Counted from the first letter of the stretch, positions 26,765 through 36,448 are shown. The stretch is 64,000 bases of DNA from Robertmurraya_A mangrovi (GCF_034427655.1 NZ_JAXOFX010000005.1:124001-188000); one strand, 5' to 3'. Notes: generated by a model not told the origin, from the sequence alone. Numbers and translations are program-made.

Positions 26765-27205
26765 TTATTGTTGTTCTTCTTCCTTAAGACCCTTCTCCAT
26801 TGCCTTCCAAGCCAACGTTGCACACTTAATACGAGCTGGAAACTTTGAAACACCTTGAAGAGCTTCGATATCACCTAAGTCAATATCATCTTCGTATTCT
26901 TTCCCTTGCATCATTTCAGAAAAAATCTTTGATAGCTTTAGAGCTTCCTCAACATTTTTCCCTTTAACGGCTTGAGTCATCATGGAAGCAGAAGACATTG
27001 AGATCGAGCATCCTTCACCTTCAAACTTGGCGTCCACTACTTTTCCCTCGTCTAGCTTCAATGTTAATTGAATACGGTCCCCACAAGTTGGGTTATTCAT
27101 ATTTATCGTTAAACTATTCTCATCTAAAATTCCTCTATTCCGAGGATTTTTATAATGATCCATAATTACCTGTCTGTAAAGTGTATCTAAATTATTAGAA
27201 GACAT
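26765..27205 (-). CDS. sufU: SufU, zinc-dependent sulfurtransferase of Fe-S assembly
   Basis: 146 aa. Accepts persulfide sulfur from SufS. Zn/sulfur ligands are visible: C in NPTCGDRI, C in EGEGCSIS and C in PARIKCATLAW. The start ATG at 27205 (AAAGGAG about 10 nt upstream, MSSNNLDTLYRQVIMDHY) makes it overlap the sufS 3' end by 11 bp; a longer frame start at 27232 is less likely. Confidence 0.93.
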   Translation of the reverse strand: MSSNNLDTLYRQVIMDHYKNPRNRGILDENSLTINMNNPTCGDRIQLTLKLDEGKVVDAKFEGEGCSISMSSASMMTQAVKGKNVEEALKLSKIFSEMMQGKEYEDDIDLGDIEALQGVSKFPARIKCATLAWKAMEKGLKEEEQQ

Positions 27206-28424
27206 CGCTGAAATACTCCTTTGTTTTGACAAGCCCTTCTACAAGCTTATCAATATCTTCTTCCGTATTGTACAGGTAAAAACTTGCACGAGCCGTAGCA
27301 GAAGCTTTTAACCACTTCATTAATGGCTGTGCACAGTGATGTCCTGCACGAACGGCAATTCCTTCAGCATCTAATACCGTTGCAACATCGTGCGGGTGAA
27401 CGTCATCAATATTAAACGTTACTAGTCCTGCACGTTTGTTCGGATCTTTAGGTCCATATATGGTCATACCTTCAATTTGGCTCATTCTCTCAAGTGCATA
27501 AGCAGCAAGCTTATGTTCATGAGCTTCAATGTTAGACAACCCAACTTCTTCTAAAAAGTCGATTGCTGCACCAAGCCCAATGGCACCAGCGATGATGGGA
27601 GTACCCGCTTCAAACTTCCAAGGTAACTCCTTCCAAGTAGACTCTTGTAACCCTACAAAGTCAATCATTTCCCCACCAAATTCGAATGGTTCCATGTTGG
27701 CTAAGTATTGTTTCTTTCCATATAAAACACCAATTCCAGTAGGTCCACACATTTTATGTCCTGAGAAAGCTAAGAAATCACAATCTAAGTCTTGAACATC
27801 AATCTTCATGTGTGGAGCACTTTGAGCACCGTCCACAACCATGATTGCTCCATGTTCATGTGCAATTTTAGCAATATCTTTAATAGGATTCATAACTCCT
27901 AGAACATTGGAAACTTGCATAATAGAAACAATCTTTGTATTAGTAGTAACGGTCTCTCTCATATCATCTAAAGAAATCGTACCATCTTCCTGAAGAGGCA
28001 CATATTTTAGAGTGGCACCTGTTAATTTCGCTACTTGTTGCCAAGGAATGATATTAGCGTGGTGCTCCATATATGAGATAACAATCTCATCACCTTCACG
28101 TAAATTGTCTCTACCATAACTAGAAGCTACCATATTAAGAGCGGTAGTTGCCCCTCTAGTAAAGACTACTTCCTCAAAAGATTTCGCGTTGATGAACTTA
28201 CTAACCTTTTCTCTAGCCCCTTCGTACCCATCCGTTGCTCTTGTACCGAGAGTGTGAACACCTCGATGCACATTTGAGTTGTACTCACGATAGTACTTCT
28301 CTAATGTTTCAATTACTTGGACTGGTTTCTGAGAAGTAGCAGCGCTATCGAGGTAAACAAGAGGTTTCCCGTTTACCTCCTGATCTAAAATAGGGAAGTA
28401 TTGACGAATATCTCGGATATCCAT
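27195..28424 (-). CDS. sufS: Cysteine desulfurase SufS
   Basis: 409-aa PLP enzyme that mobilises sulfur from cysteine for Fe-S clusters. The PLP lysine is in SGHKMCGPTG and the persulfide cysteine in RAGHHCAQP. Class II desulfurase layout. Its ATG overlaps the sufD stop by one base (TAATG) and its end overlaps sufU, typical of a tight operon. Confidence 0.95.
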   Translation of the reverse strand: MDIRDIRQYFPILDQEVNGKPLVYLDSAATSQKPVQVIETLEKYYREYNSNVHRGVHTLGTRATDGYEGAREKVSKFINAKSFEEVVFTRGATTALNMVASSYGRDNLREGDEIVISYMEHHANIIPWQQVAKLTGATLKYVPLQEDGTISLDDMRETVTTNTKIVSIMQVSNVLGVMNPIKDIAKIAHEHGAIMVVDGAQSAPHMKIDVQDLDCDFLAFSGHKMCGPTGIGVLYGKKQYLANMEPFEFGGEMIDFVGLQESTWKELPWKFEAGTPIIAGAIGLGAAIDFLEEVGLSNIEAHEHKLAAYALERMSQIEGMTIYGPKDPNKRAGLVTFNIDDVHPHDVATVLDAEGIAVRAGHHCAQPLMKWLKASATARASFYLYNTEEDIDKLVEGLVKTKEYFSDVF

Positions 28425-29734
28425 TATCTTACTTTCCTTTCAATCACTTCAACAAGCTGCTTTTTAACTCCTTCAATTGGTAGTTCATTAACAACAGGAG
28501 CTAAGAAACCATGAATAACAAGACGTTCTGCTTCTTTTTGCGGAATACCACGGCTCATTAAGTAATAAAGCTGAAGTGGATCTACACGTCCAACTGATGC
28601 TGCGTGTCCTGCCGTTACATCATCTTCATCAATTAATAGAATTGGGTTTGCATCTCCACGAGCTTTTTCGCTTAGCATAAGTACACGAGACTCCTGCTCC
28701 GCATTCGCTTTAGAAGCACCATGTTCAATTTTACCGATACCATTAAAGATTGAAGTAGCGCTATCTTTCATAACACCGTGTTTTAAGATATAACCTTCAG
28801 AACGTTTTCCAAAATGCACAACACTTGTTGTGAAGTTTTGAGTTTGCTCTCCGCGACCTACTACAACTGTTTTTGTATCTCCGAAAGATCCATCGCCCAT
28901 TAGGTTTGTTACATTTTCAGATACCGTATTGCCATCGTTCATTAATCCAAGAGCCCACTCAATACGAGCATCTCTCCCAGCTACTCCACGACGGTTTACA
29001 TAAGTTGTAGTTCCCTTTGCAAGTGTATCTACCGCACCATATTGTACTTTTGTATTTGCATTTGCAATTACTTCCGTCACAATATTAAAAATACCTTCAG
29101 CTGAATCTACTGTTGAAATATAGTTTTCAACATAAGTAACTTCACTGTTATCCTCAGCCACTACTAATACGTGGTTAAATAGATTCGTTTCTTTGTCATC
29201 ATGAATAAATACAGCTTGGATAGGTTCTGAAAGCACAACATTTTTCGGTACGTATAAGAATACTCCACCGTTTAAAAGTGCAGCATGTAAAGCAGTAAGC
29301 TTATGCTCATCTGGCTTAACTCCGTCTTTCATGAAGTATTTTTGTAGTAATTCTCCATGCTCGCGAGCAGCTGTAAAAATATCTACAAAGATAACCCCAT
29401 TATCTTGAAGCTCTTTTGAAGCAGCAAGGAATGTAGGACGGTTATTTCTTTGAATATATAAATTCTTCTCAGTAGCTTCTATATCAATAAGAGATTTAAC
29501 TTCTTCTGGTAAATCATTTAAAGAAGCAAAATCGTCACTTTTTACAATATGCTTTTCAAATTGAGTAAAATTCCATTTATCAATTTTTGTTTTATCTGGT
29601 TTAGGAAGCGGTAATGATTCAACATTAGAAAGCGCTTCTAAACGGAGTTCAGTTAGCCAAGCTGGTTCGCCCATCTCGTTAGAAAAAGAGCTAACATACT
29701 CCTTATCAAATGGTTGTTTCGTTTCAGTCGTCAT
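28424..29734 (-). CDS. sufD: Fe-S cluster assembly protein SufD
   Basis: 436 aa, beta-helix partner of SufB. Conserved GGVFLYVPKNVVL, HVLVVAEDNSEVTYVENY and C-terminal YYLMSRGIPQKEAERLVIHGFL. Sequence divergence from sufB is typical. Positioned between sufC and sufS with 17 bp to sufC. Confidence 0.94.
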   Translation of the reverse strand: MTTETKQPFDKEYVSSFSNEMGEPAWLTELRLEALSNVESLPLPKPDKTKIDKWNFTQFEKHIVKSDDFASLNDLPEEVKSLIDIEATEKNLYIQRNNRPTFLAASKELQDNGVIFVDIFTAAREHGELLQKYFMKDGVKPDEHKLTALHAALLNGGVFLYVPKNVVLSEPIQAVFIHDDKETNLFNHVLVVAEDNSEVTYVENYISTVDSAEGIFNIVTEVIANANTKVQYGAVDTLAKGTTTYVNRRGVAGRDARIEWALGLMNDGNTVSENVTNLMGDGSFGDTKTVVVGRGEQTQNFTTSVVHFGKRSEGYILKHGVMKDSATSIFNGIGKIEHGASKANAEQESRVLMLSEKARGDANPILLIDEDDVTAGHAASVGRVDPLQLYYLMSRGIPQKEAERLVIHGFLAPVVNELPIEGVKKQLVEVIERKVR

Positions 29735-29751
29735 CTTGATCCTCCTAACGC

Positions 29752-30531
29752 TTATTGCCCAACAGTTTCGTCTTCAATGCCAAGCTCTTTTTTAATCCAA
29801 TCGTATCCTTCAGCTTCTAATCTTTGTGCAAGCTCAGGTCCGCCAGATTTAACAATACGACCTTGCATCATTACGTGGACAAAGTCAGGAGTGATATAGT
29901 TTAAAAGACGTTGATAGTGAGTGATGATTAAGCAACCAAAGTCTTCTCCGCGCATCTCATTGATCCCTTTTGAAACTACTTTTAATGCATCGATATCTAG
30001 TCCAGAATCGATTTCATCAAGAATAGCAATTTTAGGCTCAAGCATCATTAATTGAAGAATCTCATTACGTTTCTTCTCTCCACCAGAGAAACCTTCATTT
30101 AAGTAACGTTGTGCCATATCTTGATCCATTTCTAAGAAATCCATTTTTGAATCCATTGTACGAATGAATTTCATTAAAGAAACTTCATTTCCTTCTCCAA
30201 GACGGCTGTTAACAGCTGAACGTAAGAAGTCAGCATTTGTCACACCGCTGATTTCGCTTGGATATTGCATAGCTAAGAAAAGACCAGCACGAGCGCGCTC
30301 ATCTACTTCCATCTCAAGTACATCTTCGTTATCTAACGAAATACTTCCACCTGTTACTTCATATTTAGGGTGACCCATGATTGCAGAAGATAAAGTAGAT
30401 TTACCCGTTCCGTTAGGTCCCATGATTGCGTGAATTTCTCCACCTTTAACTTCAAGGTTAACACCTTTTAAAATTTGTTTACCTTCAATTGCAACTTGAA
30501 GATCTTTAATTGTTAAAGTCGATCCTGCCAT
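29752..30531 (-). CDS. sufC: SufC ATPase of the SufBCD complex
   Basis: 259-aa ABC-type ATPase that drives conformational change in SufBCD; it is cytosolic, not a transporter. Walker A GPNGTGKSTL, signature FSGGEKKR and Walker B IAILDEIDSGLD are intact. First gene of sufCDSUB; GGAGG precedes the ATG. Confidence 0.95.
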   Translation of the reverse strand: MAGSTLTIKDLQVAIEGKQILKGVNLEVKGGEIHAIMGPNGTGKSTLSSAIMGHPKYEVTGGSISLDNEDVLEMEVDERARAGLFLAMQYPSEISGVTNADFLRSAVNSRLGEGNEVSLMKFIRTMDSKMDFLEMDQDMAQRYLNEGFSGGEKKRNEILQLMMLEPKIAILDEIDSGLDIDALKVVSKGINEMRGEDFGCLIITHYQRLLNYITPDFVHVMMQGRIVKSGGPELAQRLEAEGYDWIKKELGIEDETVGQ

Positions 30532-30920
30532 TATTATACCTCCGTAAATGAAAGAAAGTTTGTATCCAATTGACTTATTATTGCCAACTTTTCTATTCTC
30601 ATTTTATTATCATTACAATCTTATAACAAATGAAATGTGATAGCAACTCTTATGCAGTGTTAATTATTTTATTAAGAATTACTTAAAAACGCTCAAACGC
30701 TTGTTATAACTGTATTCTATTCAATATTTAAAACAACGGACATCCTCTGGTTTAAACAAGTCAAACCTATTTTTTCCTTAAAAAATCTTTTTATGTACAT
30801 AAAACTAATTGAGAATGGTATATAAAAAAGCATCAAAAAATCTTATTCAGAAAAATGTTAATAAACATTTGTATGCGGAGCTTTTATTATACTAGACTAT
30901 AGATAAAACAGGGGGATTTT
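30532..30920. other. suf operon upstream region
   Basis: About 390 bp of very AT-rich DNA upstream of sufC. It must contain the suf promoter, but no -35/-10 pair with good spacing could be fixed; a TATAAG at ~30622-30627 with TTGCTA only 15 bp upstream is the nearest candidate. No ORF with a ribosome site was seen. Confidence 0.35.
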
Positions 30921-30956
30921 TGAAATAAAAATAACCAGTGCACATTGAACACTGGT
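30921..30956 (-). terminator. Terminator after the 50-codon ORF
   Basis: ACCAGTG...CACTGGT hairpin followed by TATTTTTATTT on the minus strand, 29 bp beyond the small ORF stop. It shows that something short is transcribed leftwards here before suf. Confidence 0.65.
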
Positions 30957-30984
30957 CTTAGTTCTTTCTATATATAATAATTAT

Positions 30985-31137
30985 TTAAATTCGAAGCTTT
31001 CGTCCGATATCAGCAATCATTCGTTGACTCTTTAAATAGTCCTGTTGCCTACTTTTTTCTATCCTCATTCTAATCTCATGTTTTCTGCAATAAGTTTCAT
31101 AACCAACCCCATGTGCACTATACATAGCCTTCTCCAT
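30985..31137 (-). CDS. Hypothetical 50-aa basic protein, possibly truncated
   Basis: Minus-strand ORF of 50 codons beginning MEKAMYSAHG, ending ADIGRKLRI; charged, helical, basic, no membrane segment. Coding character looks good and a terminator follows. Against it: the ATG has only a weak GAG upstream. A better site (AAAGG near 31190) precedes a different frame (MNRYQSFTAELYE then stop) that would join this frame by a single frameshift, so the gene could be a slightly longer protein broken by a 1-base change. Not recognised as a known family. Confidence 0.4.
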   Translation of the reverse strand: MEKAMYSAHGVGYETYCRKHEIRMRIEKSRQQDYLKSQRMIADIGRKLRI

Positions 31138-31388
31138 ATCACTCGTATAATTCAGCTGTAAATGACTGATAACGATTCATCCTTTCGATATTATCGCTTT
31201 ACACGACTTTTTGGTAACAATTTAATGGTAACATTCATTAAGCACGCTACTCAAAGTCGATTACACATCATAATATCCCATATGAACGCTTGAGAATGGA
31301 TATGGAGGAGTGAACTCTTATTAACATAGAATTCTGGATGAATCCTTCCATTTAGAGCTTTTTCCACTTTATTGGACTAAACTCTTCG

Positions 31389-31760
31389 TTATTGTTTCAT
31401 TTGATTTAGGTCTTCCATAGCCTCTTGAACTAAAGTAACAGCCTGACTCATGGCTGCTCCCCCACCAAAGGCTGCTGTTACACCAACGGCTTCTAAAATT
31501 TCTTCCTCAGATGCACCTTGGTCAATGCAACCCTTTACATGATAAATAATGCAATACTCATCTTGAGCATAAATACTGATTCCTAAAGCAATTAAATGTT
31601 TTTCTTTTTGTGAAAGAGATCCTTCTTTAAAACAAGCTTCCGTAAATGCATTATAATGTCTAGCGATATCAGGCATTTTTTGTGTAAAGGTACCCAACCC
31701 AGCTTTATATTCGTGAAGTGCTTCTTCAGTTGAATTTCTTATTTCATATTGATGTTCCAT
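31389..31760 (-). CDS. yurZ: Carboxymuconolactone decarboxylase/AhpD-like protein (YurZ)
   Basis: 123-aa all-helical protein of the CMD/AhpD family. The core holds EYCIIYHVKGCIDQGA, i.e. one Cys and one His of the AhpD E-x2-C-x2-C-x3-H motif plus another Cys displaced, so a redox or scavenging role is possible but AhpD-type peroxidase activity is uncertain. Sits beyond suf as yurZ does in B. subtilis. Confidence 0.75.
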   Translation of the reverse strand: MEHQYEIRNSTEEALHEYKAGLGTFTQKMPDIARHYNAFTEACFKEGSLSQKEKHLIALGISIYAQDEYCIIYHVKGCIDQGASEEEILEAVGVTAAFGGGAAMSQAVTLVQEAMEDLNQMKQ

Positions 31761-31941
31761 TAATATTTACAGCTCCATTCAGTGTGAATTTTGTTTTTGT
31801 AAACTCGACCACTTACTATGTAATACATGTGAAAATGTAGTGATCGCTATCATCACAATTAGTATGTTTTAAACAAAAGTAATCTATTCTAGTCAAGCTA
31901 CAGGTTGAGTTCACAAAAGACTTGTTTATAACACTGAACCT

Positions 31942-31998
31942 TGTCTGTTGATTTCCGTTCCAGGCACTTCGCTTTCCGCCTACGAAGTACTAGAACTG
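31942..31998. repeat. Dispersed repeat fragment (TTGATTTCCGTTCCAGGCACTTCGCTTTCCGC)
   Basis: CTGTTGATTTCCGTTCCAGG then CACTTCGCTTTCCGCC matches the left end of the element at 59741 (CCGCTCCAGGCACTTGCTTTCCGC) and the 11526 remnant. Located between yurZ and metQ in a 339-bp gap that is otherwise featureless apart from the metQ terminator. Confidence 0.55.
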
Positions 31999-32040
31999 AA
32001 TATCCTTTCTGTCGATAGGTCTATTTTGAATAAATCAATT

Positions 32041-32090
32041 AAAAGAAAAAGGCTGACCTAAAAAGAATTTTCTCCTTTTAGGTCAACCTT
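32041..32090 (-). terminator. Terminator of metNPQ
   Basis: AAGGTTGACCTAAAAGGAG pairs with CTTTTTAGGTCAGCCTT (G-U tolerated), then TTTC-rich sequence on the minus strand. Confidence 0.8.
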
Positions 32091-32099
32091 CCTTCTCTA

Positions 32100-32945
32100 T
32101 TATTCAGTAACCGGTACAACTGCACCTTTGTATTTTTCTAAAATAAAGTCTTGAATTTCTTTTGAACGTAATACTTCTACTAATTTTGTAATAGCTTCTT
32201 TTGTTTCGTCGCCTTTACGAACAGCAATTACGTTTACATATGGAGATTCTTTATCTTCAATTGCGATTGAGTCCTCTAAAGGATTTAAACCAGCATCGAT
32301 TGCATAGTTAGAGTTGATTAGTACCGCATCGCCTTCATCGTTGTTGTAGATTTGTGGAAGTAATGCCGCTTCATATTCTGTTTGGAACTTTAAGTTCTTT
32401 GCATTTTCTAATACATCATCAACAGTAGCTTTCACTTTTTCTACATCTGCATTTAATTTTATTAAGCCTTCTTTTTCAAGCATCGTTAGAATACGACCGT
32501 GGTCAGCAACCGAGCTGCTCATAATGATTGTAGCTCCATCTGGTAGTTCATCTAAGCTTTTGTATTTTTTTGAGTAAACACCAATTGGCTCAATGTGAAT
32601 TCCACCAGCATTTACGAAATCGTAACCGTGCTCAGCCATTTGAGCTTCTAAATAAGGAATGTGTTGGAAATAGTTAGCATCAAGTTCTTTTGACTCTAGG
32701 GCTTGGTTAGGAATGATATAGTCTTGGAATGTTTCAATTTTAAGATCTACACCTTGTTCAGCTAGAATTGATTTTGCTTCTTCTAATATCTCAGCATGAG
32801 GAACGTTTGAAGCTCCTACTACTAATTCAGTTGTTTCACCTTCGTTATTACCGCCTGAAGCATTATTTTCATCTTTAGCCGTACCACATGCTGCAAGTAC
32901 CAATGCTAAAGAAAGTGACAATAAAACAGTTAACCATTTTTTCAT
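32100..32945 (-). CDS. metQ: Methionine-binding lipoprotein (NlpA family)
   Basis: 281 aa; lipoprotein signal with lipobox LAAC (Cys20), then an NlpA/MetQ periplasmic-binding fold (ELVVGASNVPHAEIL, NANYFQHIPYLE as DANYFQHIPYLE). Delivers D/L-methionine to MetPN. Third gene of metN-metP-metQ under a SAM riboswitch. Confidence 0.93.
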   Translation of the reverse strand: MKKWLTVLLSLSLALVLAACGTAKDENNASGGNNEGETTELVVGASNVPHAEILEEAKSILAEQGVDLKIETFQDYIIPNQALESKELDANYFQHIPYLEAQMAEHGYDFVNAGGIHIEPIGVYSKKYKSLDELPDGATIIMSSSVADHGRILTMLEKEGLIKLNADVEKVKATVDDVLENAKNLKFQTEYEAALLPQIYNNDEGDAVLINSNYAIDAGLNPLEDSIAIEDKESPYVNVIAVRKGDETKEAITKLVEVLRSKEIQDFILEKYKGAVVPVTE

Positions 32946-32958
32946 TATGTTTTTCTCC

Positions 32959-33627
32959 TTATCTCTTATCTAGTTTGTTTGTTATAACATCACCAATGTA
33001 TTGGATGATAAATACAATAATTAAAATGATAATAGTAGCCATTACCGTTACATCATTACGACTTCTTTGGAACCCCTCGAGATATGCTAGGTTACCAAGT
33101 CCACCAGCTCCAATTACCCCTGCCATAGCTGTATAGCTAACTAGTGCAATAGCCGTTACTGTGATACCTGAGACTAATGCCGGCATCGATTCTGGCAGAA
33201 GCACCTTCAGGATAATTGTACTTGTTTTTGCTCCCATTGATTTCGCTGCTTCAATTACACCTTTATCAATCTCTCTTAATCCAATTTCAACCATACGAGC
33301 ATAGAATGGAGCAGAACCGATAATTAACGCTGGTAATGCGGCATTCTCTCCAATTATGGATCCCATGATTAACTTAGTGAAAGGAATGAGAAGGACAATT
33401 AGGATGATAAAAGGAATCGATCTAAACACATTAACAATCGCACTAATAATTTTATTAATAATTGCATTTTCCCAAATGTTCCCTTTGGCTGTTAAAAACA
33501 ATAGTAACCCTAATGTGATTCCTAATATAAAAGTTACAACTACTGATATGGCTGACATATATAATGTTTGAAGTGTTGCTTCCCACATTCTCTCCCATTT
33601 AACATTTGGAAATAGTTCTTCAACCAC
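32959..33627 (-). CDS. metP: Methionine ABC transporter permease
   Basis: 222 aa, five-helix permease with the coupling EAA-type loop EAAKSMGAKTSTIILKVLLPES. Overlaps metN by 8 bp. Corresponds to metP (yusB) of B. subtilis and MetI of E. coli. Confidence 0.92.
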   Translation of the reverse strand: MVEELFPNVKWERMWEATLQTLYMSAISVVVTFILGITLGLLLFLTAKGNIWENAIINKIISAIVNVFRSIPFIILIVLLIPFTKLIMGSIIGENAALPALIIGSAPFYARMVEIGLREIDKGVIEAAKSMGAKTSTIILKVLLPESMPALVSGITVTAIALVSYTAMAGVIGAGGLGNLAYLEGFQRSRNDVTVMATIIILIIVFIIQYIGDVITNKLDKR

Positions 33628-34645
33628 TTGTCATCACCTCCACTCCCACTTGCTGTGAATGGATATAATCAATAGCCTTTGAAATCTCTTCTTTATCCCC
33701 ATCTAAGTGGATAAAGAGTGTCCCATAAGAACCATTTTGAGTTTGCGAAATTTTCCCTTGTAAAATATTTACCGTAACTTGATAATTTCTAATTACATTT
33801 GTAATAAGAGGCTGTTCTGCTGCTTCTCCGACAAAACCTAATTGAATTACCGTTCCATGTGGATAAGCCTCTAATAAATGATCAATGGTTTCTTTCGTTT
33901 CTTCTGGCTCCGTTACTTGCTGAACGAAACGTTTTGTAATGTCTTGTTGAGGATTTTTAAATACATCTAGGACAGGTCCTAGTTCAACCACTCTTCCACC
34001 TTCCATTACGGCAACTCGGTGACAGATTTTTCTAATCACGTGCATCTCATGGGTTATTAATACAATCGTTAATCCTAGTTCTTTATTAATATCTACTAAT
34101 AACTCTAGGATTGAGTCCGTTGTTTGTGGATCAAGAGCTGACGTAGCTTCATCACACAGTAAAACTTTTGGGTTATTAGCAAGAGCACGAGCGATTCCAA
34201 CACGTTGCTTTTGTCCACCACTTAGCTGCGAGGGATACGCATCTTCTCTGCCTGACAAACCAACTAAATTGATTAGTTCATCTACTCGTTTTTGTCTTTG
34301 AGATTTTGGTATACCAGCAATCTCCAACGGAAAGGCTATATTTTCTCTAACCGTTCTGGACCATAATAAGTTAAAGTGTTGAAATATCATACTGATTTCT
34401 TGGCGAGCCTTTCTAAGCTCACTGCCTTTAATGTTAGAAACTTTTTTATTAGCAACAACTACAGATCCTTCTGTAGGGATTTCAAGACCATTTAGCATTC
34501 TGATTAATGTACTCTTCCCTGCACCACTATAACCAATAACACCAAAGATTTCTCCTTCTTTAATTTCAATGCTTACATCGTCAACGGCTGTTACTTTTCC
34601 TTTTTGGGAAGGATAAATTTTTTTCACATTTTTTATCGATATCAC
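33620..34645 (-). CDS. metN: Methionine ABC transporter ATP-binding protein
   Basis: 341 aa. Walker A GYSGAGKSTLIR, signature LSGGQKQRVGIAR and Walker B VLLCDEATSALD are intact; a C-terminal NIL/ACT-like domain (about 265-340) fits the methionine-sensing domain that trans-inhibits the transporter. First gene behind the SAM riboswitch. Confidence 0.94.
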   Translation of the reverse strand: MISIKNVKKIYPSQKGKVTAVDDVSIEIKEGEIFGVIGYSGAGKSTLIRMLNGLEIPTEGSVVVANKKVSNIKGSELRKARQEISMIFQHFNLLWSRTVRENIAFPLEIAGIPKSQRQKRVDELINLVGLSGREDAYPSQLSGGQKQRVGIARALANNPKVLLCDEATSALDPQTTDSILELLVDINKELGLTIVLITHEMHVIRKICHRVAVMEGGRVVELGPVLDVFKNPQQDITKRFVQQVTEPEETKETIDHLLEAYPHGTVIQLGFVGEAAEQPLITNVIRNYQVTVNILQGKISQTQNGSYGTLFIHLDGDKEEISKAIDYIHSQQVGVEVMTSG

Positions 34646-34766
34646 GATTGCTCACCCCTCTTTTAATCCGATTGCTCGCATAAAACTACAGAGATTTATA
34701 GGTTAAACAGACCGTTTTGTTAATGTTATCCTTACCTAATGATGGTGATTCATACACAGTTAAAGA

Positions 34767-34806
34767 AAACAAAAATGCCTTTCTGCAAAAGAGCAGAAAG
34801 GCATAA
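34767..34806 (-). terminator. Terminator of the metN SAM riboswitch
   Basis: ATGCCTTTCTGC...GCAGAAAGGCAT, a perfect 12-bp stem followed by TTTTTG on the minus strand, between the aptamer and metN. Confidence 0.88.
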
Positions 34807-34820
34807 TGATTTATGTCCTT

Positions 34821-34936
34821 TCTCTCATCTGCCAAAACCTAAGTTTTGTGTGAATTGGCACCAATTTCAACATTAGAAATATTGACGGTTGCCGGGCTTC
34901 ATAGGGCACATCCCTCCACCTCTCTTGATAAGAGCA
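34821..34936 (-). promoter_or_regulatory. SAM-I riboswitch (S-box) of metNPQ
   Basis: On the minus strand: CTCTTATCAAGAGAGGTGGAGGG, GCCCTATGAAGCCCGGCAACC and the closing GATGAGAG that pairs with CTCTTATC (P1). These are the S-box hallmarks (first motif quoted beyond its 20-base core only by position: 34914-34936). Followed by a terminator, so high SAM should stop transcription of the methionine importer. Confidence 0.93.
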
Positions 34937-35017
34937 AAACGGTCTATAAAGTTTTCAAACTAATTCTTTATCATATTAACACTTTAAACAAGTTTAGTAG
35001 TCTTATTCACGAGGGAT

Positions 35018-35046
35018 ATCGTATCACGTTAATAATAGGGTGTCAA
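35018..35046 (-). promoter_or_regulatory. SigA promoter of metNPQ
   Basis: TTGACA (35046-35041), 17-bp spacer, TACGAT (35023-35018) on the minus strand, about 75 bp upstream of the S-box. Confidence 0.7.
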
Positions 35047-35131
35047 CGTATTATTTAATAATATTCAGACTAGAAATTACTGGATGTCATAATTTATACT
35101 AGTCTGTTATTCGCTGATATAAATTTTGATT

Positions 35132-36448
35132 TTAGGCATTTGCCGTTAATGAATTTACTCCTGTTGCCGCTTCGATTGCCTGTTCCAAATCCTCTATTAG
35201 GTCTTCAACATTTTCAATTCCGATAGATAAACGAATTAAATCTTCAGGAACGCCAGCTGCCTTCAAGCCTTCAGAATCTAATTGCTGATGGGTGGTACTA
35301 GCAGGATGAATGATTAGACTTTTAGCATCCCCAACATTGGCAACATGAGCCCATAACTGCAAGCTATTTATTAGTTTAGCCCCTGCTTCTCTACCACCAG
35401 CTATACCAAAGACCACAACTGAACCTGCGCCTTTTGATAAATATTTATCTGCCAATTCTTTATCAGGATGCTTTTCATGACCAGGGTAAAGAATCCAATT
35501 TACAGCTGGGTGAGCTTCTAAATACTCAACAACACGTTTAGTGTTAGCTATATGTTCCTTCATCCTTACATGCAGTGTCTCTAATCCTAATGTAAACTGG
35601 AATGCATTCTGTGCACTTAGTGAAGGTCCTAAATCTCTTAGTAATTGAACTCGAGCCTTAACTATGTACGCTAAACTTCCTAATGCCTCGCTATATACAA
35701 GGTTGTTATAGCTAGGGTCTGGTTGCGTAAATCCAGGGAATTTAGGTGAGTTCCAATCGAAGTTCCCTCCGTCTACTATAATTCCCCCAAGTGTTGTTCC
35801 ATTGCCTAATAACCACTTTGTAGCTGAATGGATGACAATATCGGCACCATGTTCAATCGGCCTACATAAGTATGGTGTAGCAAAAGTATTATCGACGATT
35901 AAAGGTACTCCAGCCTCGTGAGCCACTTTTGCCACATTTTCAATATCTAGTACACGTAAACTTGGATTTCCAATCGTCTCAGCAAACACAGCCTTTGTTT
36001 TTTCAGTAATCGCTGCCTTAAAATCTTCTGGATCAGTTGAATCCACTAAGTTTACTTTAATTCCGTACTTTGGGAGGGTAACTGTAAATAGATTGTAAGT
36101 TCCTCCATAAAGATTTGAAGATGCTACAATCTCATCTCCAGCTTCAGCTAAGTTTAATATGGCTGTTGTAATTGCTGCCATACCACTCGACACAGCTAGT
36201 GCACCCACACCGCCCTCAAGTAAACTTACTCTTTCCTCGAATACGGTTACTGTTGGGTTGTGAATTCTAGAGTAAATATATCCAGATTCTTTTAATCCGA
36301 AAAGGTTAGCAGCATGCTCTGTATTTTGAAATTGATAAGCATTGTTTTGATAGATTGGTACCGCACGAGCACCAGTAATAGGATCTGCCGATAACCCACC
36401 GTGCACTCCTAAAGTTTCTAAACGATAGTTCTTTTTTTGTTCTGTCAT
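35132..36448 (-). CDS. metY: O-acetylhomoserine sulfhydrylase
   Basis: 438-aa Cys/Met-metabolism PLP enzyme making homocysteine from O-acetylhomoserine and sulfide. The PLP lysine lies in IHSATKWLLG; YSRIHNPT and the length (430 aa class, longer than cystathionine synthases/lyases of ~380-400) favour MetY. The SAM riboswitch upstream confirms methionine control. Homoserine would come from hom at 4-5.5 kb. This gene is an insertion relative to the remembered B. subtilis yus order. Confidence 0.92.
   Translation of the reverse strand: MTEQKKNYRLETLGVHGGLSADPITGARAVPIYQNNAYQFQNTEHAANLFGLKESGYIYSRIHNPTVTVFEERVSLLEGGVGALAVSSGMAAITTAILNLAEAGDEIVASSNLYGGTYNLFTVTLPKYGIKVNLVDSTDPEDFKAAITEKTKAVFAETIGNPSLRVLDIENVAKVAHEAGVPLIVDNTFATPYLCRPIEHGADIVIHSATKWLLGNGTTLGGIIVDGGNFDWNSPKFPGFTQPDPSYNNLVYSEALGSLAYIVKARVQLLRDLGPSLSAQNAFQFTLGLETLHVRMKEHIANTKRVVEYLEAHPAVNWILYPGHEKHPDKELADKYLSKGAGSVVVFGIAGGREAGAKLINSLQLWAHVANVGDAKSLIIHPASTTHQQLDSEGLKAAGVPEDLIRLSIGIENVEDLIEDLEQAIEAATGVNSLTANA

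Noticed and set aside
30594..30615. Fur-like sequence upstream of sufC (ATGATAATAAAATGAGAAT)
   Set aside because: Only one half of the 7-1-7 palindrome fits; likely chance in AT-rich DNA.
30690..30706. cre-like CTCAAACGCTTGTT upstream of suf
   Set aside because: Lacks the TG of the cre core and has further mismatches.
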